From Serripes groenlandicus (lineage: Eukaryota; Mollusca; Bivalvia; Cardiida; Cardiidae): 64,000 nucleotides of DNA. The stretch lies in assembly GCA_031761405.1 (NCBI GenBank), contig JASEVX010000012.1:26087019-26151018 (forward strand). Direction: 5' to 3'. The translations under genes and the position numbers were made by a program. The notes beneath the pieces are model-generated. The model had not been told where the DNA came from. It searched no databases and saw nothing but the letters and a program-made list of their open reading frames with translations. Below, piece by piece: positions 55,330-64,000 of this stretch (its first letter is position 1; each line of letters starts with the position of its first letter).

Positions 55330-55605
55330 GTTTACCGTAGCTCAGTCAGTAGAGACACGGGCTGTTAATCCAGGGGTTATGAGTTCGAACACCAGCTTGG
55401 CCTACATTCCTTCCGACATTTGACATGACTACCACCAATGGGCTTTCAGACTATGTGGAAAAGCAGCCAGTTGCTTGGAAAGAATGTTGTGTGAAGTACT
55501 GGTATGAGAAAGCCAAGAAACATATGAGTAGTTGAACTGGCTGCCGTGATATGACTGAAAGATTGATGAAAATGGTGTTAAACCCCAATTAATCAATCAA
55601 ACTAT
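55330..55605 (+). mobile_element. tRNA-headed SINE with CAAT tail
   Basis: Head CCGTAGCTCAGTCAGTAGAG and ATGAGTTCGAACACCAGC, body with AGCAGCCAGTTGCTTGGAAA and TGAACTGGCTGCCGTGATAT, tail AATTAATCAATCAA. Well preserved. Confidence 0.8.
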
Positions 55606-55779
55606 TTTATTACCTAATACTTTGAGACTTGGAAAACTTGTTCATCTAATACCCTTCTTTTCATTGTATACTCAAAAGGCTGAGTGTAGCCTATTTTTGG
55701 GGGTAAAAAGTATCAATTTTGATGTATTTTGGTTGTATTAGAGAATTGGACATTGTTGGTTAAGTTACAGGTCAATTTG

Positions 55780-55898
55780 ACAGAAAATCCACAGGTGAAA
55801 TTTGTCTATCCTTGTAAGCCTGTGTGGCATGCTTAGGCTGATCCGGATCGATACTTTACGCAGAGTCCACAATGTTGGTTTGCTCGCAGGACTGCTCA
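55780..55898. mobile_element. Family-4 MITE fragment
   Basis: One half only: ACAGAAAATCCACAGG, GGCATGCTTAGGCTGATCCG and GTTGGTTTGCTCGCAGGACT. Confidence 0.6.
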
Positions 55899-55904
55899 AA
55901 TTAT

Positions 55905-56880
55905 AGGAAAATCTAGTTAACACTCTGGAAGCCGCATGTTTTACTTGAGCATGTTGAAACTTTCTCAGAATATTTGCTTGTATGATATCTAGCCTAAGTT
56001 CGAATATGTGTCAGATCCAGTAAAGAACTAGGTCACTTAGCCATACACTAGAAAAATATTGTTAACACTATAGACACTGCATTTTTGTATTGAGCATTTT
56101 GAAACCTTGTCAGAGTGTTTGTCTTGATGATAGGCCAATTTCAAATATTGGTTCTTTTAGATAAAACATTAGGGCATTAAGCCAAGTTGGAGGAAAATCT
56201 TGTTAACCCTTTCCCTCATATTATAGAGGCGTTCTGACGCCTCTGCAGCAGATGGCTTTTTGAAAACATAGAGAAAAAAGAAGAAATTGCTCAAAACGAG
56301 CAATTTTTCCTTTTGCCACAATGTTTTCCACTTTTAGTCATAGGTTATCCATTCAATTATAAAGGTTTTGTATCATTTGACAAAATATGTTCAAAGTCGT
56401 CTGCTGCAGAATTGTCGTATGAGGGAAAGGGTTAAGACTCTGGAAGCGGCACTTTTAGCTTGAGCATGCTGAAATTTTATCAGAATGATGGTTTTTATCA
56501 TATTTATTTTGAATATGGGTAATGTTTGTTAAAAAATTAGGTCACTATGCCAAGTTGTAGGACAATCTTGATTTAACACTTAAGAGACCACAATTTTGAC
56601 TTTAGCGGCTTGAAACTTTGTCAGACAGTTTTTCTTGATGATATACAGGCCAATTTAGACATTGGTCATGTTGAGTCAAAAATAAGGTCCCTTGATCAAA
56701 TTTAAGAAAAATCTGTTAATGCTCTGGAAGCCATGTTTTTAACTCTAGCATGATGAAACTTTACCAGAATGTTTATCTTGATGATATTTAGGCTAACTTC
56801 GAATATGGTCTGGCTAAAAACTAGGTCACTAGGCCAATATTGAGAACTATTTTTTGTAAACCCTCTAGTCACCACATTTC
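55905..56880. repeat. Diverged antisense relative of the 32.8-kb element
   Basis: Units with GTTAACACTCTGGAAGCCGC, TTGAGCATGTTGAAACTTT and TCTTGATGATATxTAG-like spacing are the same family as 32,846-34,200 but older. A family-1 MITE interrupts it. Confidence 0.65.
56203..56435. mobile_element. Family-1 MITE, complete, with clean empty site
   Basis: TTAA at 56,203-56,206 and 56,432-56,435. Removing the element and one TTAA restores AATCTTGTTAAGACTCTGGA, which agrees with the consensus of the surrounding repeat (CTTGTTAACACTCTGGAAG). This proves the TTAA duplication and element limits. Length is 233 bp counting both TTAA copies. Confidence 0.92.
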
Positions 56881-57447
56881 TCTCAAATGTTCCTTGCGTG
56901 ACTCTTTACTAAGAGTGTTAATTTTAAGTTGATTCTTTAGATACTATAGATAATAAATATCTTTGCTACAGATACTATTTTACCCTTTCTACACTACAGA
57001 GAGATGTTGTCTAATCTTCAACAGTGGATGGTATGAGAAATTTTGACAGTTTTCTCAATGTTCACTTTTAGTTTCATCAATACAGATTTACCAATATCTT
57101 TAGTTAAACATTTTCAAATCATCTGCTGTAGAGTTTATCCATGTGATAAATTACCTATCACAAATGTGTTTGTTTATCTAACTGTATCTATTGTCTACAG
57201 TTCAAGAGTTTAATTATAGATCTCTGGAAATAAGGTTAACCCTGTCTTAAATAAATGTTTGAACTGTATGCATTTCTGCTTTTTTGTTTACATTGTTTTA
57301 AATTATGTGACTTGTGTTGTAACTTTCCAGTTGACCATCCTTTTTCCCCTCATACAATGGGTACCGTCCCACAGCACTTTCAGTGCTTTGATTTATTTAA
57401 ACCAATCAAAGGACTCGTTCCAACAAACGTTTGGCTTAACCTTCAAA

Positions 57448-57595
57448 ATGGCGTCAATTGACGAAGTTGAGCAAATTTAAAATAGACCATTCAAAACCAG
57501 AGCAAAGAACACTTTTCGATGCTGTATGGTCAGGGAAGACTGTATCGGTGTTTTGCCTCATTTCCGCATTTGTAGCCATGATGCGGTCGTCATAA
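57448..57595 (+). pseudogene. Relic resembling the N terminus of a RecQ-like helicase
   Basis: A frame from an ATG reads MASIDEVEQI and stops. In the next frame it goes on KIDHSKPEQRTLFDAVWSGK, then hydrophobic residues to a stop at 57,593-57,595. KPEQ...A.-.GK-V resembles motif 0 of RecQ-family helicases, where a PTG-GKS Walker A should follow, but that is missing. So it is at best a broken, frameshifted fragment. Recognition is tentative. Confidence 0.3.
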
Positions 57596-57804
57596 GAACT
57601 ATACACACGTGTAAATCACTATGTGAAAATTGGGATCCCATGGTAAATATAGATTTTTTTTGGTAAATATAGACTTTTACTTTCACTTTCAAAAACGTGA
57701 AAGCAAGGTTCTGATTGACTGGTTGAAAGGTCGTCTGAACGTGACCCTCTATCGGTTGTCCTCAGATCCTATGCGTAGCGTTAATAGGATATGATTTTAA
57801 TGAG

Positions 57805-58060
57805 ATTGCTCGAATATCGACCTGGCTCGATATTCAGATCTATATTCAGAGCGGTATTCGCTATAATACATGTTCAGAAAGACGAAATCACCATTTTTTT
57901 CGAATATCGACCTGGCTCGATATTCAGATCTATATTCAAATCGATATTCGCGCTTCCTTTTGATCTGGTTCGACATCCAGATCTCTATTCCCATCCATAT
58001 TCGTCCTACTAATCAATGGAGGTAATTAGCTGGTCCTGGCTCTGTATTCGTTTCAGCTCA
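57805..58060. repeat. Two to three units of the GAATATCGACC array
   Basis: Isolated units identical in type to 34,310-35,754. The following part (about 58,030-58,120) is an inverted match to 32,223-32,315. Confidence 0.75.
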
Positions 58061-58307
58061 GATTCATATCGGTATTGAATATCGATTACTGAATATTGAA
58101 CTTCGTGCTAACTTCACATACCCAAACTATTCACAATATAGAATCCGCGTACAGCTGTGACTCACATACATATTAATTCTGGATTCAAATTTCAAAAAAT
58201 AATCGTATATCCTTACAGAACGGTAATAGGAAATCACGATTTACATTGGATCGCCATTACAGGAAAAGAGTCACATTTTAAATCCGGATTCTCTGTAGCC
58301 TTATTGT

Positions 58308-58803
58308 CGTCACATATTGCCAAATGTTGATTTCCTAGTTATTGTTTTAAATGTAGAAAAGGGTAGACGACACCAAAATACTGATTATTTGCTTTAGATT
58401 GTGTAATATTTGTCTTGATAGAAACTGCAATGTTGTTGAGGATGAACTTGACTTTTTGAAAGTATGTCCAGTTTACAATGAACTTAGGCTTTTTTATTTG
58501 CAAAAAGACTGGACAAATTCATACCCTAGGACAAGGATGTTTTATGACATAATGAGTGAGTGTAGACCCATATATGTAAAATCACTGATAAAATATATAA
58601 TTGAAACAATTAAAACCAGAAAATTACTTTGAGATGAACAGGTCTTTAATTAAATCATAAAGTTTGTGTCGTATACTAATTATGTCTATATTTGAATATC
58701 TTCAAAACGTTTATGATGTCATTCCAATGAATTTAATATGTACACGTGAATTATCTATAATGGGCCGGAGGTCTTACCTTACAGAATAAAATATTTGTAT
58801 TTG
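58308..58803 (+). mobile_element. LINE 3' fragment (end of reverse transcriptase ORF)
   Basis: The open frame ending at 58,632 reads RLCNIC, then VEDELDFLKVCPVYNELR, the Cys/His-containing tail seen at the C terminus of many non-LTR retrotransposon ORF2 proteins (C-x2-C ... EDE-HFL--CP-Y--LR). About 170 bp of 3' untranslated sequence follows and ends near GAATAAAATATTTGTATTTG. The insertion is absent at the matching point near 22,045, which sets the limits. It is 5' truncated, as usual for LINEs. Confidence 0.7.
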
Positions 58804-58929
58804 TAGTTGTCAAAAAGGCACATGACATCCAGGTACTTTGAATATTACAAATGGTCGTCGAATGTTTAAAGCGTATTTACCGTTCAGATATGATGCGCAA
58901 AATATTTTATGTTTACATAAATTTAAAAT

Positions 58930-59127
58930 TAGTCCGCACATGCTGATTCGGGCCGACTCATTTCCGTCTCAGGGTGATAGAGGTATAGAATAATCATTCC
59001 TGAAACAGAAAATCCACATGAGGAGACCAGTGTCTGTCCGGGTTAGCCTGCGCGGCATGCTTAGGCTGAACAGGATCGATGCTTTACGCAGTCAACAATG
59101 TTGGTTTTCTCGTGGAACGTCTCATAT
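58930..59127. mobile_element. Family-4 MITE, end-truncated
   Basis: TGCTGATTCGGGCCGACTCA through GGCATGCTTAGGCTGAACAG to TTGGTTTTCTCGTGGAACGT. Absent from the matching point near 22,170. Confidence 0.7.
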
Positions 59128-60850
59128 ATCATATCCACTGTTTCTTGAGGGTTGCCATAAACGAAAACTGTCGTTGAGAGATGGCTAGAATCCCATTGTT
59201 GGTAGAATTGCGATACCATAGTGTCAGATGAAGTTTAGAAGTCACATGTTGTACATGATGTAAATGACTGAGAACAACATTTCTACCAAATTAAAACGCC
59301 AAGAAATAGTGCAACAAAGATCTTGACTGAATAACGAACGCAAACATAAGCAAAATTCAAATAATTAAAAGAAAGTCTACTCATTCTAGGTAACCAAATA
59401 CAATTGCAAGTCTCTGATTGTGTATATACCATATTTAAGGATGTACTGAACTGAAAAGTGGATTTTTCATAATATTTAACTTTTGTTGAAACATTGTTTT
59501 TTTGAAAGTTGAATGTATGTTTAATAAAAAAAAAACAGGTATGTTAGTGGGCTTTATTTTTTGCTAGATCCATTCATGAAAGCCTTATGATATGCATTTT
59601 TTTTGCTATTTCAGCACATGAAAAATTACAAGTTTTCACGCAAATTGCCAATATTTGAAAGATGATATGCTAATTGTTTGTCTTCTTGTGGTTTAAATCT
59701 CATTCTGAAGTTATTTTATCCATATCTTTGGAAGTTCACGTGATACGTTGTAATTGAATCTAAAAAATAGACGCTATTTTTCCCTAATGAGAACCCATAC
59801 TTGTCAGGTGTAAGAATAGAAAAGTTCAAAACTTTGAAATAAGGAAAAAACATATTTATAATATTTAAATTTTTCTAAAACTTCTTTAGGTTATTGCAAT
59901 AAATATCATTCATCAAAATTTAAAAAGAAAAGTATACGTCATTGAGCAAAATTTTTCAGTTTTTCTTGTCTGAATGGCTTAAAGATGTTAAAATATGAAT
60001 ATGAATATGTTTTTATTCTTTTTATAAACATATCTTCAATTGTCATAAAAGTTTTACAATATATTCTACTTATTTTCAAAACAATATGATACTGTACAAG
60101 TTCTAGATTAAAATTTATATACATGGACTTTAATATGTTCTTTTTATCCAGTTATATTACATAATCAAACTGGACAGCGCTTACATTTTGAAGCATTATA
60201 AAAAGGTATAATGACTTAACAGGTTTTAATTGATTGACAACATAATCAAAAGATTTAATAACAATGAAACATTTATTTTTTATTTTAATATCCACTTCTC
60301 AGTTCAGTACATCCTTAAGTGTAATACAGGATAAGGATATCACTACATCCCCAAGTTTGTACGACCGCCTGGACACATTACCCGTTCTAAATAGTAACCC
60401 TTTGTTTCCTATACCAACAGAAACAGTTGAGAAATATATATTCCTTCTGAGAAAGTAGATTTGTTTGTGATATTTGAAAAGCATTTGTTTCCACTTGCAG
60501 CACTCAACTTTTTAAATCATTGTAGCAACAGGAGACATTGCTCATAAAGAAAATATGTCCTTTTGCCACAATGTTTTCTATGCGATTCTGAAATATTCAG
60601 AAAAATAAACCTGAGATATCAACCCTTACCCACAAACAGACCTTTTGTGACGCCTCTGCATCAGACGATGTTTGGAAAAAATGTGGCAAATGAAGAAATT
60701 GCAAGGTATATTTATTTTCTACTGAGAACTTACCGCGGCATAAGAAAGGTTCAAAATTGCCTAATTTTTTAAAAATATTCTCCTCTGAATAAGCTTGTCT
60801 GATACCAATATAATGTGGTATACTGTTATCATTGGATGATGTTTGGGATA

Positions 60851-62147
60851 GGGGGGGTTCGCCACTATCTCATACTCAGGCTGCTTTCGAAAAGTCGGAT
60901 TACGGCTGCAACCACAGTCCACTTAAATTTAATTCCTACGCCAAAATCGAGTTTTAATCTGCCTTTTCAACGATTTCATTGGTTCGACAGAATCACGAAA
61001 AACCCTCCGCTTGCATTATTTAATGAGACAAAATAGTTCCAACGCGTGAAACACACTCTGAACTATGATTGACCTCAATGTCAGTGGTGTTAGGTAACGT
61101 CGATCGTGCTGTGACCCCATTAGTTTACAACAGTCGACTTATATAGAGAAATGTGCAAATCACTGTAAATCAAATTATTGAAAGGAGTTGAAATCATTGT
61201 GGCAAAAGTAGAAATTGCCTACGATAAGAAATTTCTACTTTTGTCAAAATGTTTTCGATTGTCGTCTGCTGCACATCTGTAAGCGGAAAATGGTTACATC
61301 CCCCTCATGGAAGCGGAATCCTTTACATGATACTATAACAGTTCGAATATTGAAACTATTGTTGAAAATGGAGCTATTGCTGACAATGAGCAATTCCTCC
61401 TTTTCACACAATGCTTTTAAACACGTTTCAAATTAATTATTTTCATATTTGAACGTTTTACTATGGACATTCTTTTACTCGACACATTTTGATTAACATG
61501 CTAGAGATGAATGATAACGAGCAATGTTGCCTTACATCAAGGGGAAAATATATAGTTGAAACCTTTGTGGAAAGAGGAAATGAGTCACGATAAACAATCT
61601 TGCAGCCATCTGCTGCACATGCGTCAATAAGCGACTGTAAGCGGGAAAGGGTTGAACCGTTTCCGTTATAGCTACTTAGTTACATACGAATGTTGAAAGT
61701 GTATTTGCAAACGGAGCAATTGCTGACAATGAGCAATTCCTCTTTCCAAACAATGCTTTGAAACATGAATCAATTTGTTTCTAGAGATGAATGATAACGA
61801 GCAATTTTGCCTTACATCAAGGGGAAAAATATATAGTTGAAAGCTTTGTAGAAAAAGAGGAAATGGGTCACGATAAACAATTCTGCAGCCGTCTGCTGCA
61901 CATGCGTCAACAAGCGACTGTAAGCGGCAAAGGGTTGAACCGTTTCCGTTAAAGCTACTTGTGACAATGAGCAATTCCTCCTTTCCAAACAATGTTTTGA
62001 AACATGAATCAATTTTGTTCTATAACCTAGATAACAAACACATTTGTCTACAGTTATTATCTTAACCTAAGCCCCTTTTAGACACATTTGACTTACCTTA
62101 ACAGATGAATGATAATCAGCAAATTAGAGATAAGTTAATTTCAATAT
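60851..62147. other. Intergenic stretch with local tandem duplication
   Basis: A unit of about 281 bp starting CTAGAGATGAATGATAACGA is present at about 61,500 and 61,781. It carries family-1-like motifs (CTGCTGCACATGCGTCAA, GCGACTGTAAGCGG...AAAGGGTT), so it looks like a rearranged MITE pair. A further degenerate copy lies at 61,190-61,300. No gene. Confidence 0.5.
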
Positions 62148-62375
62148 TGATTGATTGGGGTTAACGCCTTTTTTAACATTTCCTCAGTAATACCACGGCG
62201 GCCAGTTCACCTACAAATGTATTTCCTTGTTTTCTCACACCAGTACTCCACACAACAATCTTTCTAAGCAACTGGCTGCTTTTCCACATAGACTTAGCCC
62301 ATTGGTGAAAGACGAATGACGCATGTCGCATTGACTTTTGTCAAACGTCGGAGAGAGATTTGGCCGAAAGTGTCA
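62148..62375 (-). mobile_element. tRNA-headed SINE, reverse, head eroded
   Basis: GATTGATTGGGGTTAACGCC, CCACGGCGGCCAGTTCACCT, GCAACTGGCTGCTTTTCCAC and GACTTTTGTCAAACGTCGG are the reverse complement of the SINE body and 3' end. Confidence 0.78.
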
Positions 62376-63799
62376 ACATACACACTAGTTACAACTAATT
62401 AATGGGTCAAAACTTTGTTTCTGTTTCGCGGATCCATTTCAAAGTCGTCACACGTATACATTGGGATTAGGAGATCGATACAATATTTTGAACACAAATC
62501 TGATCTGGTTTTTTTAGGTGTAAACTCATTTTTTTCATTTCTATTGTCTCAATAGATGTCCAATGTATCAGTTTAAGACTAAGTGTATAGGGAACTGAGC
62601 TACAGATGTGCAGTGCAAAAAGAAACATAACTCTAGCATGCTTTCGATTGTCTTTCATTTGTCTGCATGATTACAATATACATTGTGGATCTTGAGTGAT
62701 TTCTGAACTGGAAATATTTTAATTAAGGGTCGCTGCTCGTTTTTTTGTCAATCTTTTGTCCTTCCTGATTTATTGTTTTATACAAGGAAAGGGTCAAACT
62801 TTGATAAATAAGGTATATGTTATTGGCAGGCAGTATATGTTGCTTCACACATTTCTGGTTTAGTTTGTTTTAAAGGTCATTGTTTATTGTTTCAACAATG
62901 TTTGTCCATATTATCTCTGCCATATATTTTCAACTTACATATGCCCCTATACAATTAGCTCTTTTAGCGCTTTGATTTACAAATATTATCATATTGATTG
63001 GTTGTCAAACACGGCAATCACGCGGCATAAGAAAAGGGGCAAAATGACAAAATGTTAAAACTACATTCTTATGAAAGTGCTTGTCTGATTTCAAGATACA
63101 GCAGAACTGTTTACTCAGTGACCCTCTACATGTTTTAGGTCTTATTGATTGATTGAAAGTCGTAGAATTTAAATTTAACGTTTAACATCGAATAACATCT
63201 CATCCTTATCAACTTGACAAAATAATCAAGGAATGTTGTTTTAGTAGTACTTTTCTTAATTATGTTCTAAGTTATATGTGGAACTCTTGTTTGTGCGGTA
63301 TCTGAGAAAAGGAGTAAAATACACAATATTAAAAGTCTTGTCTAATTCCAAGGTTATTTAGTAGAAATGTTTTTTCAGAGTCTCTCATTAACAATTGCTG
63401 GTCTTATTTGTTCCCTCAGTGACCTTCTTAATAATTATTTAAGCCATATTGATTTGTTGAAAGACATAATTACCTCAGAAAATGGGTAAATTAAACTTTT
63501 AGCTTCAAATGACACATCATCCTAATCAACACGGCAAATCTCCACAAAACTTCGCAGTAATGTTCCTTTGGTGGTCGTCTTTCAAATTTGTTCAAAGACA
63601 CTATATGTCTATATACAAAACTTTTGTTGATTCGGCAGAAGGAAGTGAGTAAAATGCATAAACTGCAAAAATATTTCTCATTTTGAAGGCGTTTCTCAGA
63701 TTCCAAGAAAATTAAGTACAATTGTACAGCTCATCCGGTAATAAAAATGCCTCCTCGTTGTGTATGTAGGTGTACGGTTAGAAGTCTAGGTTATATATG
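62376..63799. other. Intergenic stretch
   Basis: About 62,998-63,115 repeats 22,876-23,000 (CACGGCAATCACGCGGCATA). Otherwise nothing recognisable. Confidence 0.45.
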
Positions 63800-64000
63800 C
63801 AAGGTTATACATTGGGCTCTTCGGAATTGCATTGTCTTTTCTCATGATTTTTGTTTGTTTTAAATTGATGTAAAACTTGTAGTTTTAATGCAATAAAGTA
63901 TACTGTATTGTATTGTATTGTATTGTACATGTTTATGAAATTACAACTTCTTTTCCGAATTGACTGAATCAACATTGATTTTAGTTTTAGTACCAAGGCA
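63800..64000 (+). repeat. Dispersed segment shared with 18,255-18,455
   Basis: TTTAATGCAATAAAGTATAC is followed by a short TATTG run (about 63,903-63,925) and then GACTGAATCAACATTGATTT. It continues past the window edge. Confidence 0.5.

Larger units (their letters stand above)
58140..60850. repeat. Diverged partner of the 21.9-23.0 kb segment
   Basis: Matches 21,870-22,800 in pieces: 58,140-58,305, 58,805-58,930, 59,130-59,400 and 60,320-60,850. The interruptions are a LINE fragment, a family-4 MITE and about 900 bp of AT-rich sequence (59,410-60,310) in which no element is recognised. Its last block is found at 62,998-63,115. Confidence 0.65.

Overview
The window looks like a genomic segment from an invertebrate animal, most probably a bivalve mollusc. 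This is an inference from style: AT-rich DNA, a very high load of MITEs, tRNA-headed SINEs with CAAT tails and several-kilobase tandem arrays, two intronless class A GPCR genes, and a metazoan-type Polinton. No rRNA gene, intact tRNA gene or CRISPR array is visible. Repeat boundaries, copy numbers and similarities were read by eye.

Layout. 1-18.5 kb is almost entirely repeats: TTAA-flanked (piggyBac-type) MITEs, two palindromic MITE families, SINEs, and tandem arrays with 24, 186 and about 55 bp units. 18.6-27.6 kb carries a local segmental duplication, each half holding one GPCR gene on the minus strand (19,951-21,042 and 25,801-26,883). 27.8-30.8 kb is a satellite-bearing element with about 19 units of about 152 bp, most of them carrying a direct repeat of TGACCT. 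31-35.7 kb is further tandem repeats.

The centrepiece is a complete Polinton/Maverick insertion at 35,761-49,986 (14,226 bp). It has AGT...ACT ends, long terminal inverted repeats (TIRs) and a perfect 6-bp target-site duplication CATAGC, and it interrupts a host array of about 90-bp units. Its left half is a tightly packed minus-strand cluster of eleven intact ORFs: packaging ATPase, a glycine-motif basic protein, a pX-like core protein, a conserved Polinton protein, a chromodomain integrase, a two-TM protein, penton-like minor capsid protein, a pVI-like protein, major capsid protein, a Cys/His protein and an adenain-like protease. Several ORFs overlap by 1-16 bp. A TATA box lies 68 bp upstream of the first ORF and an AATAAA lies after the last. 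The protein-primed DNA polymerase B expected in such an element is missing: only what looks like its last 70 or so codons remain (44,445-44,669), and two tandem arrays (53-bp and 392-bp units) occupy the place where the rest should be. The element therefore keeps the virion-building and integration genes but has lost its replicase.

50-64 kb returns to repeats: the rest of the interrupted array, two more families of internally repetitive elements, a SINE, a LINE 3' fragment, a RecQ-helicase-like relic, and a diverged second copy of the 21.9-23.0 kb region broken by insertions. Several insertions have a readable empty site inside this window, so their limits are better supported than usual.
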